Shown here piece after piece: positions 10,610 to 20,718 of a stretch of 64,000 bases of DNA. The position numbers were made by a program, and so were the translations under genes. Numbering within the stretch: the first letter of the stretch is position 1; each line of letters opens with the position of its first letter. Source of the stretch: Lonicera japonica (lineage: Eukaryota; Streptophyta; Magnoliopsida; Dipsacales; Caprifoliaceae). The notes beneath the pieces were generated by a model that was not told the origin of the DNA, did no database searches, and worked only from the letters and a program-made list of their open reading frames with translations. The DNA lies in the NCBI GenBank assembly GCA_021464415.1, contig CM038467.1:24832011-24896010 (forward strand). The letters are read 5' to 3'.

Positions 10610-11478
10610 TGATGGTGTCAAAATCTAGAACAGATAATTGACGACCGACCAATCAATGAATAATGGTGAATTAGAGGTTTAATAATGGATTGTAACTATG
10701 AACAGTGATTGTGAACAGTATCACCGTATATGTGAACAGTGGTAGTGAACAGTACCACTGTATATGTGAACAGTAATTGTGAACAGTGACTGTGAACAGT
10801 ACCACCGTATATGTGAACAGTGTCTGTGAACAGTACCGGCAAAAACTGATTAAAAATGAAGATGAACACGAGACGTTTTTTGTTAAGGTAGGTTCCCCCG
10901 GTAGCGCTTATGCTAGTCCGGCAGTACGTCCTCCTTTTGTGTGTGCTTGCTTTGTATTAGCTCAAAGGCAATCAATTTGGATGATAATACAAGCTACCAA
11001 TCTCTCTCTCTCTCTCTTTCTATAATTTCCTTAATTCTATTTATAAGTATAGAATTAGGATTACAAATATTTTAACAAAATAAATAATAAACTGTGTAGG
11101 AGAAAGAGCGTATAAGTATTGGTATTTTTTTGAAGTATGAAAAGAGAGAGTATAAGACCCTCGAAAATTGGCTTGTATTTATATTGCCAATGGCTTTATA
11201 TCTCTTAGGAGAGATGGATGGATATTGGGAGAGAATAAAGAGATATTTTTTGGTGTGTTTTGAATGAATGAATGAGGGGGGTATTTATAGGTAAAAAATG
11301 AAGGGCAAAAAGGTAAATTTGTGTAATGTATATGATGTGTATGCTTAGGTCACATGTATTCTAGAATGTACATGATGTGTATGCTTAGGTCACATATGTA
11401 AAAATTGTATTTTACTGGAGGTAAAAGTGTTGAATTACCTTTGTAGGCCAATGATAAAATTAGTATTTAACCCCATCA
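10610..11478 (-). repeat. 5' LTR of the TR-GAG element (869 bp)
   Basis: It is the direct repeat of 7572-8429. A decamer array, TGTGAACAGT separated by short spacers, occupies about 10690-10835 and has more copies than in the 3' LTR. The outer end abuts target duplication ATTAT. Confidence 0.93.
11282..11289 (-). promoter_or_regulatory. TATA box in the 5' LTR
   Basis: TATAAATA on the minus strand lies in CTATAAATACC, upstream of the gag, in the position expected for the retrotransposon promoter. The matching site in the 3' LTR is near 8185-8195. Confidence 0.6.
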
Positions 11479-11890
11479 ATTATCATATACCAATTAGATG
11501 GAACATGTGCCCTTAAACTAAGAGATTTTTAAATAGAGAATGATAGCCAACTTTTGTGTTTTATAATATAGATACAGGGAAAACAACACTAACCCTTGGG
11601 GTTGGCCAAGTAATTGAAAGTATGTGATTATCTATATTATAAATACATTATGAAGTAACAAGTTCAAATATATTAGGTAGAAATTATGTAGGGTTAATAC
11701 TTTTAAACAAATTAAAAGATATTCTAATCATAAACCCAAAAATTCAAATATAATAAAATGTGTATATATATAGACTAGGCTATAAAAAAAAGGATTTCTT
11801 TATTTTAATAAAAAGAAGATATTCTCATTTAGAGGAGTAAACAAATAATTTTTTGAAAAAAAATTATAGACATGATCTATATAGTAAGTT

Positions 11891-12065
11891 GACAACCTGC
11901 CATTGGGACAATCTTGGGGACGATTTGGAATTTCCAAGGTTAATTCTCAACGTTATCAAAATAATGCTTAACCAGTGGCAGCCACGTACAACGAGTAGTG
12001 ATTAGTTGAGGTGCGAGAAAGTTGTCCCGAACACCCTGTAGGGTAACCCTCGAACAAAAAAAAAA
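11891..12065 (+). mobile_element. SINE, 5'-truncated, with poly(A) and target duplication
   Basis: The 175-bp sequence ends in ten As. It is flanked by imperfect 11-bp direct repeats TATAGTAAGTT (11880-11890) and TATAGCAAGTT (12066-12076). The 3' half (GATTAGTTGAGGTGCGAG ... ACACCCTGTAGGG) matches the SINE copies at 27605-27785 and 1566-1616. The tRNA-like head seen at 27.6 kb is missing, consistent with 5' truncation during target-primed reverse transcription. Confidence 0.85.
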
Positions 12066-13450
12066 TATAGCAAGTTAATGTCATTTACTAAATTTTGAAA
12101 AAAAAATTAAACCTAAAAAATAAGTGTATTAAAAAATTAATATGCATATATATACACATTTTCAACTATTAAATTTTTTAATAATTATCTCAACTTTTTT
12201 TTTTCGGTTTATGCTAAGAGTGTCCGGGCCAGCTTTTACGTATCTCGACTAATTTTCTTTGTGAAAGATGCTAACCGTTGACCACTAAAAATTTTACATC
12301 TATTAAAACTCGACTTGAAGAACTTTTAGTTGAATTCAATTTTTTAAACCTATGTAACTAACCACTAGTCTTTCTATTTTGATTATTATCTCACTTATTT
12401 AAAACCTATTGTTCGATGCCTATAACACCCGAATGAATATGATAATTAATAAGAACCGAATGAATATGATAATTAATAAAAGATACAAATAAATGTCCAA
12501 GAAAAAAAGTACACATACACACATAACCCCCTCTATCATAGCTATAGGGCCAGATATTTTTTTTTTTTGGACAATTATAGGGCCTGGGTTAGGGTTCAGA
12601 TGCAACATGACTGGTCCTCTTTCCCCTTTTTATTTTCTTGGGGGCTTGTGGCTTAGCCTCAGAGTTCCTTGTTTGGCTGTTTCCAATTTTTAACTTTATT
12701 GTCCTCTCCCATAGTTGGGAATTCCATGGAATATTAAGAAACTTTTGGCAGGTTGGCTATTATTATAAATTTATGATAATTCACCGGGCGGGTTTTTTTA
12801 AAGAAATTATATTTACATCACTCACTAAAACCGCCTTAAGTTAAAAAAAATGAAAAAAAATAAATAAAAATTACATACACCATGTTTTTTTGTGGTAAAA
12901 GTTTAAAAATTGTATAATGTTTCAAACAAAAAATATAATAATTAATTTGCGATAGAATTAAGAAAATATTTGTAGTGTGTCAATTTTCCTCCCTGTTTTC
13001 TTCCAAAAAAAATTAAAAATTCCTCTCTTCTCTCTCTCCTCACTTAAATTCATATACAAATTAAATAGTAAACCCCCAAATCAAACATTTACATGTATCA
13101 TATTATATTTTAAGGTTATTTATGAACAAAATATTAAAGTATTTGTAAATGTACTTTTGTTGTTTTAGTGTAAATTGTTTCAAGATTGATGATGTAGTCG
13201 TCTTTTTTCATTTAGCCACACAGTGCAGAATTTGATACAATAATTAGGCGAGATGTTGCCAAATTTAAAACTTAATATTATTATTTTTTAGGGCGAATAC
13301 AATATTTGATCATTAAATTATAGTCATATACCATCCCACCCACTCAACTATTTAATAAATTTACTTTTGCTCACTCCTTTAAGATTGACTGTGAGTCAAT
13401 GTGGGAAGTTGGTCATTCTCACTCACATGACCAACTTTAGGGGTATTTTC
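12066..13450. other. AT-rich non-coding stretch
   Basis: No gene is recognised. Open frames at 12420-12850 overlap on both strands and lack codon bias. Confidence 0.55.
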
Positions 13451-13767
13451 TAGGGGTGTACCGGCAACTTCGAATATTGAAGGATCAAATTATACCGAGC
13501 CGAACTAATTTATTAAAAACCGAACTAAAAGTAATTGAAACCAAAGCGGAGGAATTGAATAAAAATAGAATTTGTTTGGTTTCGGTTTAGGTTTAGAGTG
13601 TACCAATGTAAAGCTGAATCGAATTATTGCTTGTATAAATTAAAAATAATATTACATCATTATTTAAAATTTTATGTTTAAAAACTTACAAGCTCGGGTG
13701 ATAATCGAATTCTTCGAATTGTCATAAATATTGGAGTTATAATTAACAAATGTTTGAGATACCCCTA
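13451..13767. mobile_element. Degenerate hAT-type MITE
   Basis: It begins TAGGGGTGTACC and ends with the complement of TAGGGGTATCTC. The interior contains diverged CCGAACTAA/TTCGGTTT boxes like the elements at 54678 and 56907. The flanks TATTTTC and TATTATC could be a decayed target duplication. Confidence 0.5.
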
Positions 13768-14142
13768 TATTATCTTTTAGATTGTATTTTAAGTGGTATA
13801 CTTATTTTTAAAGTAATGTAATTTTTTTTTAAAAAAATATATATATATATATATATATCATATTGAAACACTACTATATAATATTGCTCTACTCTAAATG
13901 GAAGAAAAAAGAACTATTTGAATTTCAAATGAGAGAAAAATGTGAAGGAGGAGAAAAGGAGATGGCTTTAAGGAAGATGACGAAATGTACATGACACAAT
14001 AGAAGAGTGGTTTTGCATGGAAATAGAAGCCAGAAGAAAAAGTTGAAAAGGAGGGAAAATAGAAATGGGAAAAGTTAAAATGGTGACATGGGTGAAAAGA
14101 CAAACAGAGGGAGTCAAAAAGAAAATAATTTGATATTTGTCA
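13768..14142. other. Non-coding stretch with a TA microsatellite
   Basis: A TA repeat lies at about 13838-13858. The rest is purine-rich and gene-free. Confidence 0.5.
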
Positions 14143-15201
14143 GACCATCTCCATTGGACAAGCTAAATGGCTAAATTTAGCTATTTGCTTGCCCCATTCG
14201 GTAGGCTAGCTGGCTAAGACCATCTCCATTGGGCAAGCTAAATGGCTAAATTTAGCTATTTGCTTGCCCCATTCGGTAGGTTAGCTGGCTAATAATCTAT
14301 GTGAAAGTGTAAACCAAAGCCAAATCTAGCAGCGGGCAAAATTTTAGCTCGGACGATGCACGAAATGTCGTGGCAGAGAATTATCCTTCTCACGACACAT
14401 GATGTGTCATGAGAAACAAAAATCCTTCGGCCGATACATGATTTATCGGGGGAAATGAAAATTTTAGCTCAGCCGATATTTCAAATATCGTGGGAATGAT
14501 TAATTTCGGAAATGGAAGAAGAAAAAAAAACATAAAATGCCTGCCACGACACATGATGTGTCGTGGGAAGCAATCGCATTGGACGATATATCATCTATCG
14601 TGGGAATGATTAAAATGGTGCCCCGACACTTCATAAATCGTGCAAGCTAAATTTAGCTTTCTCCCGATGCAGCTCTAATTTATTGATAGTGTAAATATAC
14701 CTTTTTAACTTATCTTTTTAGTTTACCCACTAAAGATGGCCTAATAATCTGTGTAAAAGTGTAAACCAAAACCAAAGCCAAATCTAGCAGCGGACAAAAT
14801 TTTAGCTCGGACGATGCACGAAATGTCGTGGCAGAGAATTATCCTTCTCACGACACATGATGTGTCGTGAGAAACAAAAATCCTTCGGCCGATACATGAT
14901 GTATCGGGGGAAATGAAAATTTTAGCTCAGCCGATATTTCAAATATCGTGGGAAGAATTAATTTCGAAAATGGAAGAAGGAAAAAAAAAACATAAAATGC
15001 CTGCCACGACACATGATGTGTCGTGGGAAGCAATAGCATTGGACGATATATCATCTATCGTGGGAATGATTAAAATGGTGCCCCGACACTTCATAAATCG
15101 TGCAAGCTAAATTTAGCTTTCTCCCGATGCAGCTCTAATTTATTGATAGTGTAAATATACCTTTTTAACTTACTTTTTTAGCTTACCCACTAAAGATGGC
15201 C
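14143..15201. mobile_element. TIR element built of tandem repeats and a hairpin array
   Basis: The ends are inverted: GACCATCTCCATTGGRCAAG at the left and the complement of GGCCATCTTTAGTGGGTAAG at the right, with a possible 3-bp duplication TCA on both sides. The first 74 bp are repeated in tandem (14143-14216, 14217-14290). The interior of about 450 bp is also present twice in tandem (about 14290-14740 and 14741-15201), nearly identical. Each large unit holds seven or eight imperfect palindromes of about 20 bp, such as CACGACACATGATGTGTCGTG split around its centre, CCGATACATGATGTATCGGG and CGATATTTCAAATATCG. No coding capacity is present. Confidence 0.75.
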
Positions 15202-15660
15202 TCATTGTGTATAAAAGGTTGGCCCAAACTTGAATGTAACTATACTATAATGAAAACATAATAGGCTATATTACAAGTGTTTCGTAAAAGTTGAGCTAGG
15301 TTTTATAAGAAAAACAGTTTGCAAGTCTTCGAATATTGAGCCAACTTAGAAGTGGCCAAAAAATTCAATCCAACAAGTTTTCGACCCGACCTGACTCGGG
15401 TGGGGTGGATTTGAGATGAGTTTTTTTTTTTTTTTTTTTATGCAGAACAAGTTTGATATTTTAAAAAATTCTGACCGAATTTGAATTTCGCCATTAAAAA
15501 CCCGTCCCATCCCGCCATGCGTGTATATATATACTTAATTTATAAGAGAACCCTAGACGGATCCCAGATGCCCACAGCCCATTGCCCAGATCTAAATTTC
15601 TCATTTTCTCCCTTCCTCCACACAGACACAGTACCACACCGCCGCCTCCCTTCTTCAGTT

Positions 15661-15885
15661 CTTCGATCTTCTTCTTCTTCAGACTTCAGTACTTCTTCAC
15701 CAAAGCCTCCCTTCTTCGATCTTCTTCTTCTTTTTCTTCTTCAGAGTCCAGACTTCAGTACTTCTTCCCCAAAGCCTCCCTTCTTCGATCTTCTTCTTCT
15801 TCTTCAGAGTCCAGACTTCAGTACTTCTTCCCCAAAGCCACAGACAGCGCCGCCTCCTTTCTTCGATCTTCTTCTTCTTCAGCTG
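15661..15885 (+). repeat. Tandem repeat of about 65-70 bp, CT-rich
   Basis: There are three to four units with TCTTCTTCTTCAGA, CAGACTTCAGTACTTCTTCC, and AAAGCCTCCCTTCTTCGAT. An open frame of 136 residues crosses it (15481-15891) and translates to a repeated SPDFSTSSPKPPFFDLLLL motif. The low complexity and the second open frame on the same strand argue against a real protein. Confidence 0.75.
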
Positions 15886-16410
15886 GCGTAAGTGCGAGAT
15901 TTCGATCGTCGGAGTAACACTCTCTCTCTCTAATTAGTCTTTAACCTTACTGTTGTGATATACTGATTTATATATAATATATATATATATATATATGTTG
16001 AGAGCTAGCGTGTGTTCATCAGCTCGTCGCTAGTAACATACTAACATTAGTCTTTAACCTTGCTGTACTGCTGTAATACTCTTTCGGTGTTAAGTCTCTC
16101 TTGTGAGAGAGTGGGATAACAGAGTAGACCAGTAGCAAAAGCAGCAACTATTTTGGTTCTTCGGTTCTTTCAATAACAGAGTAGACCGATAACAGAGTAG
16201 ATCAATAATAGAGTAGACCGATACTAACATTACTTTCGATTTGGTATTACTGTATTATACTTTCGAGATATTGCATTTGTATTATTCATAAGCAAAATTA
16301 TGAGAATGCCTTTGCCTGTTTCGAGATTGCCTTCTTATTATTCATAAGAAAAATTATGGTGGTTGTTTATAATATGAATACTAGTGATTCTCTTGGATTG
16401 TGGACAACTA

Positions 16411-16777
16411 GGGGTTGTTTGGTACATGTTTTGAGTTGAGTTTTTAAAATATGGTGTTCGGTAGAATTTAGAATTATGTTGAAAAGTGGATTTGGTTTTT
16501 TTTTGAGTTTTTTTCAACCAACTAAAAGTTTTTTAAAAAAATTCAAAAAATAGTCAAAATAGATCTTATTTTATAAATCTCGACGAGTATATTTTAAATA
16601 TATATTTTTTATTTAATTTTGATTTTTAAATTTAAAATTTAAAATTATAGTGTTTTAAAAATTTTTTTAGAGAGAAAAGAAATTAAAGACTTTTTTGGGA
16701 AGTGTAAAAGTAGAGTTGTTTTTGAATTAAATTTTTAAAATTTGAAGGGAAGAAAAAAGATAGCTACCAAACATAGG
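16411..16777. mobile_element. MITE nested inside the hAT element
   Basis: The ends are GGGGTTGTTTGGTA and the complement of CCTATGTTTGGTA. The flanks are CTA and CTT, a possible 3-bp duplication. The interior is AT-rich with no coding capacity. Confidence 0.55.
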
Positions 16778-17005
16778 CTTATTATCTCACTCTTTTCACT
16801 CATTAAATAATGTATTAATGTTAGTATGTCACTAATTGGGGCGGGGCGGGGCGGGTTTGGGTTTTGGAAAATTCATGTGGAGCGGGTTTGGGAAACATAA
16901 ACAAAACCCGTCTCGTGTTAGGGGCGGGTCCGGAGAGGATTTATTTATGTGCGGGCTGGGTTCGGGATTTGACGAACCCGCCCTGTTGCCATTCCTAAGC
17001 CAACC

Positions 17006-17496
17006 CAACATTTAATTAGGGGTGCATTTAGTATGGTTATTAAAAATTTTGATATCTCAAAATATTAGTATAATATAATATATTATTAAAAAAGAAGTAG
17101 ACAATAGCAATAGAGCACACAGTTGCACAACACATACTTGTAAGGCTGTAACTTAATGCTGACACACTAATTAACAAGTAAGAAGCAAGTAATTATTACA
17201 CAAACTAACACTAACAATTAGCATACTACAGTGGACATGGACAATACTCGTAGTAGCACACTAACACTAATGCCAGCAATTACTCCAATTAGCATGCAAC
17301 TAATTAAAACAAAATAATTAAAATTTAAAACCAAAGTACACACTAAAGTATGAAAAGTGAAACATTTAAGGATAGTTTGATTCATGTTTTAAATCATTCA
17401 CGAAATGCTATATTCCTTTGAAATTTTTTGCTATAAATGCATCGTTGGAAGAATTTAGTATTCGTTCAAAGTTGTCTCTTTTAGATTTTTCCTTTA
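17006..17496. other. Non-coding stretch
   Basis: AT-rich and gene-free. Short words such as ACACTAACAC and AATTAGCAT recur without forming a clear array. Confidence 0.5.
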
Positions 17497-17960
17497 TTGG
17501 TGAATCACTTTTTATCTCTTTTTTGCTTGCAAAGTACAGCTACGGAGGCCGTTGAAACCCAATCATTCAAAGCAGCGCAGACGGATTTTCTACTTAGTTT
17601 TATAGGAAAAAAAGCTTTCTGCTATTTGGAACGAGGAATTTGGCTCAGCATGTTCTATTCGATACGGGTAGGAGAAGAACCCGACCCCGTGACCTTTGCC
17701 CAAAGTAGTGAATATCCTTTATTTACTCTGTCTCTATTGCCTAAGGGCATATCCAGGAGTGCCAATATTTGGATTGCACGATAGTTAGGACGTTGCCTGT
17801 CTCTGGTTGTCGAGTTGGGAATGGGTCCGGGTTCTCCGTCCCAGTGAGAAATAAGCAGTGCTGCTTTCTTCCCCCCGAAAATGCCCAGCAAGCAACAGAA
17901 TTTTGTTCCGAGGCTGCGTTTCATTCCATCAACAGTAGTCTATAGTTCAAATAGAAGCTG
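17497..17960 (+). other. GC-richer island of unknown origin, possibly organellar
   Basis: This stretch has clearly higher GC content and complexity than its surroundings. A 95-residue plus-strand frame (17497-17784, with ...RVGEEPDPVTFAQSSEYPL) and an 89-residue minus-strand frame (17655-17924) overlap, so at most one could be real. I recognise neither. The texture resembles inserted plant mitochondrial intergenic DNA, but I cannot name a source gene. Confidence 0.3.
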
Positions 17961-18230
17961 GTGCACAATCGTCCCTTTTTTTGACTTTCTCTTCTATAAT
18001 AATAAAATAGAGAGGTTTTTGGCCGTTCAATATCCCTTATTTACTCTCTCTCTCTCTCTCTATATATATCTATTCTCTACACACAGATCTTCTTCTTCTT
18101 GTCTCTCTTTTACTCGGCTACTCCCAATCGAACAATCAAATGCTCGAAGACCCTTTCTGAAATTGGAATACCCACAGGAACAACACCACCGCTAGTCCCT
18201 GATAACTGTGATTCTTTATATATCATTAAT
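17961..18230 (+). repeat. Partner of the split copy at 541-1552
   Basis: It contains TTCAATATCCCTTATTTACT, a CT/TA microsatellite and TCTATTCTCTAC. This is the uninterrupted version of the sequence divided by the element at 618-1471. Confidence 0.65.
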
Positions 18231-18582
18231 TGAAAGAAAAGTCCAGCTTCATCTAGAAGCTCCATCTAGAAGGTTTCTAGGCTAGTTTCATTTTTTGACT
18301 AGCTTGGGGAAATATTGGTAAAGTTGGCAACTTTGTCAATGGTGGAGAAGGAATGGCATTGGGGAAGCTTGCTATAAATATCCCTGCCCATTCCATTAGT
18401 TAGCAAGAAAGATGATCAGAAAAATCAGAAGAGTTCATATATTTAGAGAGAGATAGAGAGACTCCAAGAGAGAGTTTTGTGAGAAGTTTTTTTTGTAAAG
18501 AATTCTTGTTGTTTATTTTCTGGAGAGAAATAAACCCGTTTTTCTTCTCAATATCATTCTCTAATTTTTTCCAATCCCAATA
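18231..18582 (+). repeat. Left LTR of the palindromic Copia derivative
   Basis: It is 352 bp and starts TGAAAG. It ends CCCAATA where the right copy has CCCAACA, so the terminal CA has mutated. A TATA box sits near position 143 of the LTR. Confidence 0.8.
18373..18380 (+). promoter_or_regulatory. TATA box, left LTR
   Basis: TATAAATA in GCTATAAATATCCC is placed as expected for the U3/R boundary of the LTR. Confidence 0.6.
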
Positions 18583-18584
18583 AG

Positions 18585-18596
18585 TGGTATCAGAGG
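18585..18596 (+). promoter_or_regulatory. Primer-binding site, initiator tRNA-Met type
   Basis: TGGTATCAGAGG follows the LTR end by two bases. The initiator methionine tRNA complement TGGTATCAGAGC is the usual Copia primer site. The inverted partner lies at 20704-20716. Confidence 0.8.
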
Positions 18597-18839
18597 CTGA
18601 GTTAGTGCATAAGAATTTTTTTCGGATTTTTCTGTTTCGGGTCAAAATTTTTTTTGTCTCTGAATCGATTTTTGGGCACATCACTGGAAAGGTCTTGTTT
18701 CGAGGATTTCGAAAATAATTTTTTTGGAATTTTTCGAGCACGAGAAGGTCCTCAAATCGGCGGTCAAAGTCTGGTCAAAGTTGCGGGAATAGTTGCCGGA
18801 AAAACCAGCGTTTTTGGAAGTTGAAGACAACCCAGTCAG

Positions 18840-19030
18840 CGACACATCAGCGACCTTGTTGAGTCACTGACCACGTGTCATTCCACGTCAGCACCCAGTC
18901 AGCTGCTAAGTGTCAGCCACATCATCGCCACCTGTTTGCCACATCACTGCCACTTGGCGGCCACGTCATCGCCACATCAGCAAACAACCCTCGAAGTCTG
19001 CCACGTGTCACTCCTTGACACGTAATCATT
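18840..19030 (+). promoter_or_regulatory. Leader segment rich in ACGT and CCACATCA motifs
   Basis: In the untranslated leader, CCACGTCA/GCCACATCA words recur about every 15-20 bp. G-boxes CACGTG occur at 18872-18877 and 19002-19007, with TGACACGTAA at about 19017. The inverted leader repeats them (G-boxes at 20304-20309 and 20423-20428). Plant bZIP and bHLH factors bind such cores. Any role here is inferred. Confidence 0.4.
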
Positions 19031-19141
19031 TTTGACCCCAGAGAGGTATATTCTACCATTTTCGACCGTTCCGGACGCAACGGTGCACTCCGTTTTGTCA
19101 AATTCTGCTTCTAAATTTGACAAAGTACGAATCAAATCAGA

Positions 19142-20179
19142 ATGGCGGCAGAAGACTCGTCATCTGGAGCTATGCTCAAACTCATAGCTACGAACTATAC
19201 ACTTTGGAGACCTCGGATGGAAGATCTCCTTAGTTGTAAAGATTTGTACGATCCAATCGAGTTTGAAGGTAAGAATCCTGAGCCCGCAAAAGAAAATGAA
19301 TGGAAGAAAATGAATCGAAAGACGATTGGTTCAATTCGTTAATGGATCGATCACAGTGTCTTCCATCATGTTTCTGAGGAAACTGATGCATACACACTCT
19401 GGAAGAAGTTGAAGGATATGTATCAGCCCAAGACAGCTCGAAATAAAGCTTTACTAATGAGACGATTAGTAAATCTGAAGTTACGGAGTGGGAAGTCAGT
19501 TGCCGAGCATGCGAGTGAATTTCAAAGCATGGTAAACCAATTAACATCAGTTGACTTCAACCTTGGAGATGAAGTGCAGGCTCTCCTACTTCTCAGTTCA
19601 CTACCCGACAGCTGGGAAACACTTGTAATCACCCTCGGAAATTCAGTTCCGAATGGTATACTGACCATGGCAATGGTACAAGAAGCCTTGTTCAATGAAG
19701 AGGCAAGGAGGAGTGATGCAAGCTCAGATCAGACAGAAGCTTTAGTCACTGAACACCGAGGGAGATCACAAGGAAGAAATCAAGGCAGATGGAGAGACCA
19801 GAGCAAGAGCAGAGGCAAATTAATAGAAGGTAAAAGGGCCACATATAGTTGTTATCACTGTGGCCTAGAAGGCCATATGAAGAAGAATTGCAAGAAGCTA
19901 TTACGAGAGCAGAGACAGAATAGCAAGCAATTGAAGGACAGAAACGGAGATACACTGGTTACTGTCACAGGAGAAGTGGTCTTATGCTCAAGTGAGGAGG
20001 AGACATGTCTTCATATAGGAAGCCAAGATGTCGAGTGGATTGTTGATACTGCGGCATCCTATCACGTCACTCCGCACAAAGACTTCTTCACCACGTACAA
20101 AGCTGGAGACTTTGGTACGGTGAAGATGGGGAATAAGAGTTCTGCTGAGATCAAAGGGATTGGTGACATTCTGATTTGA
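19142..20179 (+). pseudogene. Copia gag with start of protease, broken by a stop
   Basis: The frame starts at ATG 19142 (MAAEDSSSG...). It is interrupted by TAA at 19340-19342 where the family commonly has glutamine (a C-to-T change would explain it), then stays open in the same frame to 20179. The first part contains NYTLWRPRMEDLL, typical of the Copia Gag N-terminus. The Gag core follows (TLWKKLKDMY ... LLSSLPDSWE), then a CCHC zinc knuckle CYHCGLEGHMKKNC, then a protease start WIVDTAASYHVTPHKDF with the catalytic DTA. The frame stops right after the protease begins because the inverted leader starts at 20167; the last few residues (ILI) are translated from inverted leader. Integrase, reverse transcriptase and RNase H are absent. 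It resembles the Tork/Tnt1-like part of Copia, with limited certainty. Confidence 0.85.
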
Positions 20180-20718
20180 TTCGTACTTTGTCAAATTTAA
20201 AAGCAGAATTTGACAAAACGGAGTGCACCATTGCGTCCGGAACGGTCGAAAATGGTAGGATAGACCTCTCCGGGGTAAAAAATGATTACGTGTCAAGGAG
20301 TGACACGTGGCAGACTTTAAGGGTTGTTTGCTGATGTGGCGATGACGTGGCCGCCATGTGGCAGACAGGTGGCGATGATGTGGCTGACACTTGGCAGCTG
20401 ACTGGGTGCTGACGTGGAATGACACGTGGTCAGTGACTCAACAAGGTCGCTGACTGGGCGGTGATGTGGCGCTGACTGGGTTGTCTTCAACCTCCAGAAA
20501 CGCTGGTTTTTCCGGCAACTTTGACCAGACTTTGACTGCCGATTTGAGGACCTTCCCGTGCTCGAAAAATTCCGAAAAAATTATTTCCGGAATCCTCGAA
20601 ACAAGACCTTTCCAGTGGTGTGCCCAGAAATCGATTCGGAGACAAAAATTTTTTTGAACCGAAACAGAAAAATCCGGAAAAAATTCCTCTGTGCACTAAC
20701 TCAGCATCTGATACCACT

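Larger units (their letters stand above)
7572..11478 (-). mobile_element. Complete non-autonomous LTR retrotransposon with gag only (TR-GAG type)
   Basis: Two direct repeats at 7572-8429 and 10610-11478 are LTRs with TGATG...CATCA ends. A perfect 5-bp target duplication ATTAT lies at 7567-7571 and 11479-11483. The only long reading frame between them is a minus-strand Gypsy-type gag, so the 5' LTR is the one at higher coordinates. A primer-binding site (complement of the 3' end of tRNA-Asp, TGGCGCCGT) lies next to that LTR, and a purine tract reading ATGGGGCAA on the minus strand lies next to the other. No protease, reverse transcriptase or integrase is present. The LTRs look about 97% alike apart from repeat-number changes, suggesting a fairly recent insertion. 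The organisation matches the TR-GAG class described in plants; it would depend on enzymes of an autonomous relative. Confidence 0.93.
15347..16997. mobile_element. Non-autonomous hAT element carrying UTR-like sequence
   Basis: It begins TAGAAGTGGCCA and ends with the complement of TAGGAATGGCAA. It is flanked by an 8-bp target duplication with one mismatch, AGCCAACT (15339-15346) and AGCCAACC (16998-17005). The subterminal parts contain clusters such as CGACCCGACC and GGGCGGGTTCG, common in plant hAT MITEs that start TAGGGRTGGCA. Inside lie a CT-rich region with tandem repeats (15661-15885), repeats of ATAACAGAGTAGACCGAT (about 16113-16225) and a nested MITE. No transposase is found. The CT-rich tract looks like the 5' UTR of a plant transcript. 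Confidence 0.8.

Noticed and set aside
15481..15917. 136- and 111-residue frames rich in Ser, Pro and Phe
   Set aside because: They are two overlapping frames across a CT-rich tandem repeat inside a hAT element. The repetition keeps the frames open without coding.
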